A DNA stretch of 64,000 bases, taken from assembly GCA_046309355.1 (NCBI GenBank), contig JBKCPL010000062.1, positions 3,252 to 67,251 of the forward strand. Direction: 5' to 3'. How positions within the stretch are numbered: the first letter of the stretch is position 1; the number at the start of each line of letters is the position of its first letter. Positions 43,103 through 51,452 of this stretch are shown in pieces. A program made the position numbers and the translations under genes. The DNA comes from CAYSBE01 sp046309355 (lineage in GTDB: Bacteria; Bacteroidota; Bacteroidia; UKL13-3). Under the pieces are notes generated by a model, which saw nothing but the letters and a program-made list of their open reading frames with translations, was not told the DNA's origin and ran no database searches.

Positions 43103-43653
43103 TTTTACCCATAGTAGCATACGGAGACCCGGTACTGAGGAAAAAATCAGAAAACATAACATCTGATTATCCGGGATTGGAAACACTGATTCAAAACATG
43201 TTCGAAACCATGTATGCATCGCATGGTGTGGGCTTGGCAGCTCCGCAAATTGGCAAAGCCATTAATCTTTTTCTGGTTGATACGCATCCCTTCGAGGATG
43301 AAAAATACCCCAATCTGAAAAAGGTATTTATCAATACCGAAATACTGCAAGAAACCGGTAATGAGTGGGAATACGAAGAAGGTTGCCTAAGCATTCCCCA
43401 CATACGCGAGAACGTGAGCAGACAAGCTACACTGACCATTCGTTACCAGAACGAAAAATTTGAAACCTTTACCGAAACCTACGATGGTATTGCCGCACGT
43501 GTCATTCAACACGAATACGACCACTGCATGGGCGTATTGTTTGTTGACCACTTAAGCGAGTTGAAAAAGCGCATGCTAAAAAATAAACTCACCAAAATAT
43601 CGAAAGGTGAAGTGGATGTTGCTTACCGCATGCGTTTCCCTGCAGCACGGTAG
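43099..43653 (+). CDS. def: Peptide deformylase
   Basis: A 184-residue metalloenzyme that removes the formyl group from the N-terminal Met of nascent proteins. All three motifs are intact: GVGLAAPQIG (residues 43-52), EGCLSIP (residues 94-100; Cys96 binds metal) and QHEYDH (137-142; two His metal ligands and catalytic Glu). The ATG overlaps the ruvX stop (ATGA), indicating translational coupling. It is the last gene of the DUF4293-thiL-ruvX-def run. The C-terminal stretch ending RMRFPAAR is slightly longer than in E. coli, as is common in Bacteroidota. Confidence 0.96.
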   Translation: MILPIVAYGDPVLRKKSENITSDYPGLETLIQNMFETMYASHGVGLAAPQIGKAINLFLVDTHPFEDEKYPNLKKVFINTEILQETGNEWEYEEGCLSIPHIRENVSRQATLTIRYQNEKFETFTETYDGIAARVIQHEYDHCMGVLFVDHLSELKKRMLKNKLTKISKGEVDVAYRMRFPAAR

Positions 43654-43725
43654 TTAGATAGTTGACCGCGACTTCTCAAGATATTTTCAGAAATGCTGGA
43701 TATAGATTGTGCCCGTTCGTGTAAA

Positions 43726-43750
43726 AATAGCTGAGTATAAGCTATTGTTT
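43726..43750 (+). terminator. Weak hairpin after def
   Basis: A 7-bp stem (AATAGCT at 43726-43732 with AGCTATT at 43740-43746) is followed by GTTT. The short AT-rich stem makes it a weak terminator candidate for the def operon. The 142-base gap between def and the next gene also holds a small inverted repeat (GGGTT/AACCC, 43780-43793). Confidence 0.4.
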
Positions 43751-43795
43751 AGGAAGATGGTAGCCACAAACGTAACTATGGGTTCGTTAACCCAA

Positions 43796-44785
43796 TCATC
43801 CGAAATTAATTTCGGTACTGTCGCCAATATTCAAGCTTTGTTTCATGCCTTTATACAGCGCATCGTTTCCCAGTAGCGAACGTTCCAAGATAGCAAACTC
43901 CAACTGTGCGTAGGGACCGATGATACTGTCTTTAGCTATCGAATAATTAAGAATAGCATAATCACCAATAGACACGTTGGGACCAATAATGGAATTTGAA
44001 ATACGGCAGTTTTGGCCAATAAATACGGGTGGTATGATGATGGTATTTTCAAATGCATACCGGGCGGTATCGTAGTTCAGCCGTGCCAGCAATGTAGCAT
44101 TGGTATCCAGCAAAATCTCTTTTTTGCCGCAATCAAACCAATTGTCTACATCCTTCGTGCGCATCACTACACCATCACTTATCATTTTCATCAACGCATC
44201 GGTGAGGTGGTATTCGTTTTGTGTGGTAATTTTATGCTCAATGTTGTAGGCGATGGCATCCAGCAATTGCTGAGTTTCTTTGATGCGGTAAATTCCCACC
44301 AATGCCAGATTAGATTTAGGTATGGCAGGCTTTTCTACCACACGCTTTATGGTTCCATCCGTATTCAATTCTGCTACACCAAACATACGCGGATCTTCTA
44401 CTTTCTTTACACACAAGGTAGTGTGGTCCGATTGCATAAGCTGCTTCAAATCTACATCAGCTATGGTGTCGCCCAGCACAATCAGCACCTCTTCGTTTCC
44501 TAATTTTTCTTTTGCCAGCCAAATCGCATGACCTGTTCCCCTACCGGTAGTTTGTATCACAAAGTCAGACACTATATCGCTGTATGTTTCGGTAATGTAT
44601 TGTTCAATTTTATCGCCCATATAGCCGATAATAAACACGTATTGATTTACACCCGCATCGCGCAGGGCATCAATGATGTGGCCTAAAATAGGCTTACCTG
44701 CTATGGGAATTAATGCCTTGGGTTGTGTATGCGTGTGTGGCCGCAAACGGGTACCAATGCCTGCAACGGGTATAATGGCTTTCAT
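43796..44785 (-). CDS. Nucleotidyltransferase, sugar-1-phosphate type, with left-handed beta-helix tail
   Basis: A 329-residue enzyme. Residues 1-235 form the nucleotidyltransferase domain: the signature GIGTRLRPHTHTQPKALIPI (about residues 9-28), VLGDTIADVD (metal-binding Asp) and VVEKPAIPKS. Residues 240-329 contain hexapeptide-like left-handed beta-helix turns (ISNSIIGPNVSIGDYAILNY). It resembles long RmlA/glucose-1-phosphate thymidylyltransferases and UDP-sugar pyrophosphorylases and activates a sugar phosphate for glycan synthesis, but the sugar and nucleotide cannot be told from sequence alone. It stands alone, with a TATATTTG -7 element 25 bases upstream. Confidence 0.85.
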   Translation of the reverse strand: MKAIIPVAGIGTRLRPHTHTQPKALIPIAGKPILGHIIDALRDAGVNQYVFIIGYMGDKIEQYITETYSDIVSDFVIQTTGRGTGHAIWLAKEKLGNEEVLIVLGDTIADVDLKQLMQSDHTTLCVKKVEDPRMFGVAELNTDGTIKRVVEKPAIPKSNLALVGIYRIKETQQLLDAIAYNIEHKITTQNEYHLTDALMKMISDGVVMRTKDVDNWFDCGKKEILLDTNATLLARLNYDTARYAFENTIIIPPVFIGQNCRISNSIIGPNVSIGDYAILNYSIAKDSIIGPYAQLEFAILERSLLGNDALYKGMKQSLNIGDSTEINFG

Positions 44786-44809
44786 AAATTACTGCGCTCA
44801 ATGACACGA

Positions 44810-44817
44810 CAAATATA
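44810..44817 (-). promoter_or_regulatory. -7 element of the nucleotidyltransferase gene
   Basis: The minus strand reads TATATTTG, an exact TAnnTTTG match, 25 bases before ATG 44785. No correctly spaced TTG is visible. Confidence 0.4.
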
Positions 44818-44897
44818 TTATATCTCGGTGAGCTGCTGCTATACTCTTATTAATTGCTTATTTAATTAAATTGCGGGCCCAATTCACGATACATAAC

Positions 44898-46166
44898 ATG
44901 AAAAAAGATAAACAGGTATTTGATTTATTAAAAAAAGAACATCACCGTCAGCAACACGGGCTGGAGTTAATCGCCTCAGAAAATTTTGTTAGCAAACAGG
45001 TCATGAAAGCACAGGGAAGTGTACTTACCAATAAATATGCCGAAGGGCTTCCGGGAAAGCGTTATTACGGAGGCTGTGAAATTGTTGATCAAGTTGAACA
45101 ACTGGCCATTGACCGATTGAAAGCGCTTTTTGGAGCTGCGTGGGCAAATGTGCAGCCACACTCGGGCGCTCAAGCCAATGCCGCGGTGATGCTGGCCTGC
45201 CTCAATCCGGGAGATAAAATTTTGGGATTTGACCTCTCGCACGGAGGACATCTCACACACGGTTCACCTGTAAATTTTTCGGGCAAGCTGTATCAGCCAT
45301 CCTTTTACGGAGTTGAAAAAGAAACCGGACTGATAGACTGGAATAAAGTAGAAGCTAACGCTACTGAGGTAAAACCTAAACTGATTATTTGCGGAGCATC
45401 GGCATACAGCCGCGACTGGGATTATGCGCGCCTGCGAGCCATTGCCGATTCGGTGGGGGCTTTGCTGCTGGCCGATATTGCGCATCCTGCCGGGCTTATT
45501 GCAAAAGGTTGGCTCAACAATCCCCTCGACTACTGCCACATAGTTACTTCGACAACGCATAAAACGCTGCGTGGACCACGTGGCGGTATTATTATGATGG
45601 GCAAAGACTTTGAAAATCCATTTGGTCAAAAAACACCTAAAGGCGAACTGAAAATGATGAGTGCATTGCTGGATGGTGCTGTTTTTCCGGGAACGCAAGG
45701 AGGCCCACTTGAGCACGTCATAGCCGCAAAAGCCGTAGCTTTTGGCGAAGCCCTAACCGATGACTTTAAAATATATACCGCACAGGTGCAGGCAAATGCA
45801 CAAGCTATGGCTGCCGCACTGGTGAACAAAGGTTATCAAATTATATCAGGAGGAACCGACAACCATTTAATGCTGATTGACCTGCGAAATAAAAACATCA
45901 GCGGCAAGGTTGCTGAAAACGCACTGGTAAAGGCCGATATTACACTGAATAAAAACATGGTTCCTTTTGACGATAAATCACCGTTTGTTACCTCCGGTAT
46001 ACGTATAGGTACCGCAGCCATCTCCACACGCGGATTGAAAGAAAAGCACATGGGTAAAATTGTGGAGCTGATTGATGCTGTAATTCAAAAGCCGGAAGAT
46101 GAAAAAACGCTAAAGGCTGTTCGCAAAAAAGTGAATAGCCTTATGGAAGGATTTCCGTTGTATTAG
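44898..46166 (+). CDS. glyA: Serine hydroxymethyltransferase
   Basis: A 422-residue PLP enzyme from ATG 44898 ([20 protein letters not shown]); the in-frame ATG at 44871 is less likely. It converts serine and THF to glycine and methylene-THF. Conserved features are [59 protein letters not shown] and the PLP-lysine motif [13 protein letters not shown], and later [13 protein letters not shown]. It matches the family length. It is monocistronic, convergent with the beta-helix lipoprotein gene. With the tdh and glycyl-tRNA synthetase genes it forms part of glycine metabolism, though they are not clustered. Confidence 0.97.
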   Translation: MKKDKQVFDLLKKEHHRQQHGLELIASENFVSKQVMKAQGSVLTNKYAEGLPGKRYYGGCEIVDQVEQLAIDRLKALFGAAWANVQPHSGAQANAAVMLACLNPGDKILGFDLSHGGHLTHGSPVNFSGKLYQPSFYGVEKETGLIDWNKVEANATEVKPKLIICGASAYSRDWDYARLRAIADSVGALLLADIAHPAGLIAKGWLNNPLDYCHIVTSTTHKTLRGPRGGIIMMGKDFENPFGQKTPKGELKMMSALLDGAVFPGTQGGPLEHVIAAKAVAFGEALTDDFKIYTAQVQANAQAMAAALVNKGYQIISGGTDNHLMLIDLRNKNISGKVAENALVKADITLNKNMVPFDDKSPFVTSGIRIGTAAISTRGLKEKHMGKIVELIDAVIQKPEDEKTLKAVRKKVNSLMEGFPLY

Positions 46167-46180
46167 CAACAGACGATTTA

Positions 46181-46202
46181 TTTTGACTCAATTAAAGTCA
46201 AA
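46181..46202. terminator. Candidate terminator hairpin between convergent genes
   Basis: A 7-bp stem (TTTGACT at 46182-46188 with AGTCAAA at 46196-46202) lies between the glyA stop and the stop of the minus-strand lipoprotein gene. No strong T tract follows, so the call is tentative. Confidence 0.35.
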
Positions 46203-46204
46203 TC

Positions 46205-47611
46205 CTATTCCCAGGCACCGATGCCGGGAGCAGTTGCACTGCGTTGTTGCATGCCTATATCGGTGAGTACACCCAGTGTTGTTCCCTTGCCTTTAGCCGG
46301 TGAATCGCTTTTAAGCCGCATATCCACTTCGCCTGCATTTTCAAAACGAGGATCCTGGTTAAGTATATTTCCGTTTACATTCAGTGACTCAGTTTTTGTA
46401 CGCAGCAGATTGGTTTGAAAAATACGGGTGGTGAATGATTGCTCCCCATCAGCAGCATTATTCAGCACTACTTCTTCTTCGCGGCTACCGTAAATAATCG
46501 TATTTACTACCCTGTAGTTGAGGGGGTATTTGGCCACTATATTTCCCGATTCATCTTTGAACGGAGAATTATCGAGCACAAAATGTGGCGTCTGACGGTT
46601 AAGCGTAAAGTTAAACGAAGCAAATGTGTTGTGATACAGCGTATACTCACCGCCCAGTACCCCGTAAAAGGTAAACTGACCACAATTGGTCACCACATTA
46701 TTAATTGCTACCAGGTTTGCCGTGTATCCAACAATACCCACAGCACTCATATTATCAATAAAGGATTCACGGAGCAATAAGTTAGGATTTGAATTAACAG
46801 GAAGCGAGTCTACCTCAATACCCAGCACTCCGTTTTTAATGATGGCGTGCCTTATCACATTGTCTTTACTGCCCGGCAAAAAGCGTATACCAATCCACTG
46901 CCCTGCACGGTTTCTGTACTCAGCATCCAGCCTATCACCTTCAAAAATAACGGGGCTTCCGTATTCGCCCTCTACCAGCAGGGTTCCCTGTACCAATATT
47001 ACCGATTTTACATGCGAGTGTATGCGCGCTCCGGCTTTGATAGTAAGCGTTGTACCGGCAGGAATTAAAATGGAGTCGTAAATTACGTGTGGCTTATCGT
47101 TTTGCCAGATAAGCTGTCCGCCAGCTCCCGGCAGCACCTGATTTTGGTAGTAGTAAGCATCGCGGCCAAAACCTACAATATCTACATCCTGCAGGTTTCC
47201 ATTGGTTTCAAACAGCAATTGTTCGGTAATGATAAAATCGTTTCCGGCATTTGAGTAAAACTGAACAAAAATGACGATGGAGTCATTGGCCCCAATTTCT
47301 TTACCGGTAATAGCCGATGAAGGTAAACCATCTATATTCATACGTACCGATCCGTTTGATGTGCCCTGCAAGCGGATATTTACTTTTACGGTTTTATCGT
47401 TTTCGTTAATCACCCATAGCTGCTTGGTTACTGAAAGAGGCGGCCCCCCTCCCAGGTCAGAGAAAACCGTATCGAAAAAGAGGGTATCGGTTGAGAAACG
47501 AAGTATGGCCTTGGGGTCGGTTGTTATTTCATCTTCCAGCTTGCACGAAACGAACAGCGCACCGGCAGCGATGACAAAAAAGAGGAGGTATGAGTTAAAA
47601 GAAAGGCGCAT
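46205..47611 (-). CDS. Right-handed beta-helix lipoprotein
   Basis: A 468-residue lipoprotein from ATG 47611, where the signal peptide MRLSFNSYLLFFVIAAGALF ends in lipobox FVSC (Cys23). ATG 47707 is rejected because it overlaps the upstream gene and buries the signal. Residues about 40-165 are an immunoglobulin-like beta domain (FSTDTLFFDTVFSDLGGG, GLPSSAITGKEIGANDSIVI). Residues 190-400 carry parallel beta-helix turns (IPAGTTLTIKAGARIH, HAIIKNGVLGIEVDS, LVAINNVVTNCGQF). A short end (SDSPAKGKG, DIGMQQRS, PGIGAWE) is typical of beta-helix proteins. It is probably an outer-membrane surface protein of unknown ligand. It starts 25 bases after the stop of the TIGR01777 gene and is likely co-transcribed. 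Confidence 0.75.
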   Translation of the reverse strand: MRLSFNSYLLFFVIAAGALFVSCKLEDEITTDPKAILRFSTDTLFFDTVFSDLGGGPPLSVTKQLWVINENDKTVKVNIRLQGTSNGSVRMNIDGLPSSAITGKEIGANDSIVIFVQFYSNAGNDFIITEQLLFETNGNLQDVDIVGFGRDAYYYQNQVLPGAGGQLIWQNDKPHVIYDSILIPAGTTLTIKAGARIHSHVKSVILVQGTLLVEGEYGSPVIFEGDRLDAEYRNRAGQWIGIRFLPGSKDNVIRHAIIKNGVLGIEVDSLPVNSNPNLLLRESFIDNMSAVGIVGYTANLVAINNVVTNCGQFTFYGVLGGEYTLYHNTFASFNFTLNRQTPHFVLDNSPFKDESGNIVAKYPLNYRVVNTIIYGSREEEVVLNNAADGEQSFTTRIFQTNLLRTKTESLNVNGNILNQDPRFENAGEVDMRLKSDSPAKGKGTTLGVLTDIGMQQRSATAPGIGAWE

Positions 47612-47636
47612 GCACGGGTCAAAACGCAAATATGCA

Positions 47637-48548
47637 CTAATTCGTATGGCTGCACAAATCGGCCAAGGCATCAGCAGCTGTTTCAAACCGAAACCTGAAT
47701 CCGGCATTTAGTAGCTTCTGAGCTGATATATGCTGGTGTGCGAGCAGCATGGTGTGCATTTCACCAAACAATAGTTTCATGGCAAACCTAGGCACATTGG
47801 GCAATAAAATGGGTCTTTTTTGGGCTTTTGCCAGTAAGTGAGTCAGCTCGGCATGGCTTACGGGTGCAGGTGCTACACCATTCCACACACCTGTAAACGA
47901 TTCGTCTTCCAGTGCACGTAAAAAAATACGGCACAAATCGTGTATATGAATCCAGCTGGTAGCTTGTTTTCCATTGCCTAGAACAGCGCCTACGTATGCA
48001 TTAACAGGTTTACTTACTTCTTTTACAAACCCTCCTTCGCGGGCCAGTACCACCCCGATGCGGATGATGGCTACAGGCACATTCAGTTCACTAAACCTAT
48101 CGGCTTCTTTTTCCCAATCTGAGCAAACATGCGCCAGAAAATTAGCCGCATGCGGGGCATCTTCTGTCGTGTATGGCGGGGTATGATTGCCATAAATACC
48201 AATGGCTGATGCTGAAATAAACTTTTGGAGCCGTGAATCGGGCTGGGTTTTTATGGCCTCATACAGTAGGCGTGTTGACTGAATACGGCTATCATAAATT
48301 TCTTGTTTATAGGCATCTGTCCAGCGGTGATTGGCAACACCCGCACCGGCCAGGTGTACAATATGTGTGGCACCGCATAGTGCTTTAGGGTCAATAGTAC
48401 CCTTGTGTATATCCCAACTGTATGATTTTACCCTCGAAGAGCGCGATTTCCGCCCTACATGTACCACCTCAAACCCCCTGGAAAGCAACATATCTGTAAG
48501 TTGACTACCTACCAAACCCGACCCCCCTGTGATAACTATTTTTTGCAT
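47637..48548 (-). CDS. TIGR01777-type NAD(P)-binding epimerase-like protein
   Basis: A 303-residue atypical SDR. The Rossmann glycine motif GGSGLVG is at residues 8-14. HLAGAGVANHRWTDAYKQEI, SASAIGIYG, VAIIRIGVVLA and the C-terminal PNVPRFAMKLLFGEMHTMLL identify the TIGR01777 (YfcH/SulA-like) family. The substrate is unknown; the active-site Tyr-x3-Lys of classical epimerases is altered. It is divergent from a B12-binding MerR regulator with only 85 bases between them, a context that suggests regulation by that protein. Confidence 0.85.
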   Translation of the reverse strand: MQKIVITGGSGLVGSQLTDMLLSRGFEVVHVGRKSRSSRVKSYSWDIHKGTIDPKALCGATHIVHLAGAGVANHRWTDAYKQEIYDSRIQSTRLLYEAIKTQPDSRLQKFISASAIGIYGNHTPPYTTEDAPHAANFLAHVCSDWEKEADRFSELNVPVAIIRIGVVLAREGGFVKEVSKPVNAYVGAVLGNGKQATSWIHIHDLCRIFLRALEDESFTGVWNGVAPAPVSHAELTHLLAKAQKRPILLPNVPRFAMKLLFGEMHTMLLAHQHISAQKLLNAGFRFRFETAADALADLCSHTN

Positions 48549-48594
48549 TCGTTAGCCTTTGTGTAACAATCATAAAACAAAAACCGGGTTAAGA

Positions 48595-48613
48595 TGTTTG
48601 AAGTTGATAAACA
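48595..48613. promoter_or_regulatory. Inverted repeat in the divergent MerR/TIGR01777 promoter region
   Basis: TGTTT (48595-48599) and AAACA (48609-48613) form an inverted repeat separated by 9 bases. It overlaps GATGTTTG (48593-48600), one mismatch from the -7 element, so it could be an operator for the B12-MerR protein. The repeat is short and could be chance. Confidence 0.25.
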
Positions 48614-48633
48614 ATAATTCAGGGAGGCATTAA

Positions 48634-49545
48634 GTGGGTATTTTTTCGATAAAAGATGTAGAAGCAGTTTCCGGAATCAAAAGTCACACGTTGCGCATCT
48701 GGGAACAACGGTATGGAATTATACAGCCCAAACGTACCGACACGAATATTCGTTATTACGATGACGAAGACCTGAAGTATATTCTCAACATCAGCATTTT
48801 AAACAAGCACGGCTTCAAAATTTCGGAAATAGCAAAAATGGGCCGCAATGAAATCAATGAGCACATTCTTAAACTTTCGAGCCGAAGCAATCGTTTTGAA
48901 AGCCAGATAAAAAGCCTGATTTCGGCTATGCTGCGATTTGATGAATATGCTTTCCATCAAATATTAACTACCAATATCATTCAGCACGGTCTTGATCAAA
49001 CCATGATTGCTGTCGTATTCCCATTTTTATCGGAAACAGGGTTGCTTTGGCAGTTGGGATCTATCCATCCCTCGCACGAGCATTTTGCTTCCAATATCAT
49101 AAAGCAAAAGTTGTATGTAGCTATTGATGGAAATGTAGGTAAACTCACATCCAATCCTAAGCGCTTTTTATTGTTTCTACCCGAATATGAGCAACACACA
49201 TTGGGTTTACTTTTTGCCAATTACATTTTGAGGGCCCGCGGACACGATGTGTTATTTCTGGGTCAGCAGGTGCCTTTGGTAGATTTAGGCAAAGTGTCGG
49301 GCGACTGTGTTCCCGATTTTGTATTTACCATACTTACTGCAGCGCACGTTCACGTTGATAAAGAAGCTTACATCAATCAGCTGTGTGAGATTTGGAAAGA
49401 TGCTAAAATACTGCTTAGCGGGGCACAGTTTTTAACCGGTGATTTTAATTATTCATCCCAGGTAAAACTGATTCACACCATGCAGGAGTTTATCAATTTT
49501 GTAGATACCATTACGCAAAGCGGATCACTCGAAAAACGCAATTGA
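48634..49545 (+). CDS. MerR-family regulator with B12-binding domain (CarH/LitR-like)
   Basis: A 303-residue regulator starting at GTG 48634, preceded by a purine-rich AGGGAGG at 48621-48627, an unusually good Shine-Dalgarno for this phylum. Residues 4-72 form the MerR winged HTH (FSIKDVEAVSGIKSHTLRIW, EQRYGIIQPKRTDTNIRYY). Residues about 90-170 are the four-helix B12-capping domain with the W-x9-EH motif (Trp139, Glu149, His150). Residues 175-290 are the B12 Rossmann domain; the usual DxHxxG is EQHTLG here (Glu186, His188, Gly191), keeping the lower-ligand His. This pattern is that of CarH/LitR light sensors, which bind DNA with adenosylcobalamin in the dark. Light sensing is inferred; no carotenoid or photolyase genes are nearby. 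Confidence 0.85.
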   Translation: MGIFSIKDVEAVSGIKSHTLRIWEQRYGIIQPKRTDTNIRYYDDEDLKYILNISILNKHGFKISEIAKMGRNEINEHILKLSSRSNRFESQIKSLISAMLRFDEYAFHQILTTNIIQHGLDQTMIAVVFPFLSETGLLWQLGSIHPSHEHFASNIIKQKLYVAIDGNVGKLTSNPKRFLLFLPEYEQHTLGLLFANYILRARGHDVLFLGQQVPLVDLGKVSGDCVPDFVFTILTAAHVHVDKEAYINQLCEIWKDAKILLSGAQFLTGDFNYSSQVKLIHTMQEFINFVDTITQSGSLEKRN

Positions 49546-49562
49546 TTTCCCAGTAGCGTAGT

Positions 49563-49970
49563 TTACTCCAGTTCCATTCTGTCAGCTGCATTAGCGGGTA
49601 CATCATGCTGAATCGGTTTGTCGTATTCTAGCGACCTGTTGTTTAACTCATACAGCGACAACTTATCACTGGTAGTAGTTAATAGCCAGTCTGTACCGCG
49701 TTTATAAAATACCTGAACAGCAACACCAAACGTGGAAGTAAATTTTTGTTCCACATTGCCTGCCGTGTCGGTATCGTGCAGTTCCATCAACCCGGTTTTG
49801 CCCGAAAGCGACTCAAAAGTGAGTGCATGATTAGTCAGTTTTTCGGGAGCCGTGTATTGGCCATCCTTATTAGCATCCACAAAAAACTCTAGTTTTAAAA
49901 AAGGAAAACGTGCATTAAATGCGTCTCTAACCCGCCTGAGGGTAGTAAAGTGTGTAATAATTAGTTGCAT
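49563..49970 (-). CDS. Conserved hypothetical protein
   Basis: A 135-residue protein from ATG 49970 (MQLIITHFTTLRRVRDAFNA); ATG 49994 is less likely because a CACATTTG -7-like element covers 49999-49992. No signal peptide or membrane segment is present, so it is cytoplasmic. The first 35 residues read as a helix and a strand (FPFLKLEFFVD), the middle contains NHALTFESLSGKTG, and later VEQKFTSTFGVAVQVFYKRG. I do not recognise a functional family. It converges with the MerR gene, with 17 bases between stop codons, and is divergent from the small membrane protein at 50075. Confidence 0.6.
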   Translation of the reverse strand: MQLIITHFTTLRRVRDAFNARFPFLKLEFFVDANKDGQYTAPEKLTNHALTFESLSGKTGLMELHDTDTAGNVEQKFTSTFGVAVQVFYKRGTDWLLTTTSDKLSLYELNNRSLEYDKPIQHDVPANAADRMELE

Positions 49971-50074
49971 AACGGTGTGTGTATTGTACAACAAATGTGA
50001 ATCTTGAACTGCTCAAAAAAAATGATTTACGTCATAGAACGCAGCAGTAAAAAGTTTGCCTAATTTAGCGCGCC

Positions 50075-50533
50075 ATGGAAATCTGGTGGAAAGCGATAAC
50101 TGTTATTATGTGGAGCTCATTTAAATTCATGGTGGGTGTATTCACTGCGCTTGGGTTCAACTTCAGTTTTCCCGAAACCTTTATGAGTACTGTGGGTGGT
50201 GGTATGCTGGGCGTGCTGGCTTATCTGTATGTTTGGGAAATTTTAACAGCGCTATGGCGTAAGGTTTTTCCAAAAAAGAAACACCCCGGAGGCATTAAAA
50301 TAAACAAGCTACGCAGGATTATTGTCATCATCGTGCGCAGGTACGAGTTGTATGGTATTGCAGCACTTACACCGGTTTTGTTGTCGGTACCGCTGGGCAC
50401 TATTCTGGCTGCATCTATTGAGCACAGCAAATGGCGCATTAAATTATTTATGCTGGTATCTTTTACAGTGTGGTGTTGTTTATTATTTGCTTTGTCACGA
50501 ATATTCGGTGTAGCGGTTCAGGAGTTGTTTTAA
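50075..50533 (+). CDS. Small membrane protein, function unknown
   Basis: A 152-residue protein with three to four hydrophobic segments: residues about 6-26, 38-58 (GGGMLGVLAYLYVWEILTAL), 92-112 (LYGIAALTPVLLSVPLGTIL) and 120-145. A basic loop KVFPKKKHPGGIKINKLRRI separates the second and third. The GIAALTPVLLSVPLGTILA part, with conserved Gly/Pro, resembles the small multi-TM DedA/YqaA-like proteins, but the match is too short to name a family. Its stop codon overlaps the stop of the convergent ppx/gppA-like gene. Confidence 0.55.
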   Translation: MEIWWKAITVIMWSSFKFMVGVFTALGFNFSFPETFMSTVGGGMLGVLAYLYVWEILTALWRKVFPKKKHPGGIKINKLRRIIVIIVRRYELYGIAALTPVLLSVPLGTILAASIEHSKWRIKLFMLVSFTVWCCLLFALSRIFGVAVQELF

Positions 50534-51405
50534 TTCCCGTATTTATCCATAATGGTATATAAAATACCGTCTTTCAAACCTGCACTTGGCGCCATTATTT
50601 TTTCAATATTGGCCCACTTCAGCAATTGCAAATAAATATAGGCTGAAGGTTCAATCACATCCGCACGATCGGGATTCAGTTTATACTGTTCAATTCGCTC
50701 GCGGGTATTCAGTTTTTTAATTTTGTGATAAAAGGTATGTAGTTCCTCGCGCGTTATGGAAGGATTCTCGGAAGGATGAATTATCTGCGCTATTTTATTG
50801 ATGGTTCCGCTGGTGGCAATGGCTTGTGAATGCTGCACATCAGTCAGGTGCGACTGAACATAGTTTTCTATTTGCTGCCACGTTGATTTATTGATAGCAT
50901 CATCCAGCAAGCGAACAGTTCCCACATCAAAGGAAACAGAGTCGAACGCTTTCTGATTTTTAATCACCGTCATTTCTGTACTTCCACCACCTACGTCTAT
51001 GGTCAGATACGTTTTATTGGGTTTAAACAAGTGGCTGATGGAGCGAAGTATAAGTTGTGATTCACGTTTGCCGTCAATTACTTCCACTTTTAATCCGCAG
51101 CTTTTTTCAACTTTATGTACAATCTTTTCTGCATTTTTTGCGTCACGCAGTGCACTGGTGGCACAGGCCATATAATGGTCTACATCGTATGCCTGCAGCA
51201 ACAGGCTAAATGCTTCCATAGCTTTATAAAACACTTCCCGTTTTTCTTTGCTGATTTTTCCTTCTCGGAAAGCATCATCGCCCAGACGGATAGGAATGCG
51301 AACAAACTCAACGCGCTTAAATGGTTCGGCAAATGTGCCATCGTTGGTACGGGCTATTTGCAGCCGCACAGCATTGGAACCGATATCAATGGCTGCTATT
51401 TTCAT
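50530..51405 (-). CDS. Ppx/GppA phosphatase family protein
   Basis: A 291-residue protein of the ASKHA fold. Visible motifs are the phosphate-1 loop IDIGSNAVRLQIA at residues 5-17, ACATSALRDAKNA, a conserved GKRESQLILRSI and the phosphate-2 loop TIDVGGGSTEMTV. It lacks the C-terminal HD-like domain of long exopolyphosphatases, so it is a short single-module member (about 300 residues), likely a polyphosphatase or guanosine pentaphosphate phosphatase. It could lower polyphosphate or (p)ppGpp; the substrate is not decided by sequence. Its 3' end overlaps the convergent membrane-protein gene by four bases. Confidence 0.88.
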   Translation of the reverse strand: MKIAAIDIGSNAVRLQIARTNDGTFAEPFKRVEFVRIPIRLGDDAFREGKISKEKREVFYKAMEAFSLLLQAYDVDHYMACATSALRDAKNAEKIVHKVEKSCGLKVEVIDGKRESQLILRSISHLFKPNKTYLTIDVGGGSTEMTVIKNQKAFDSVSFDVGTVRLLDDAINKSTWQQIENYVQSHLTDVQHSQAIATSGTINKIAQIIHPSENPSITREELHTFYHKIKKLNTRERIEQYKLNPDRADVIEPSAYIYLQLLKWANIEKIMAPSAGLKDGILYTIMDKYGN

Positions 51406-51452
51406 ACTGCCGGCAATATGAGAAAAAGTTAAAGGAATTGCAATCTACTTAA

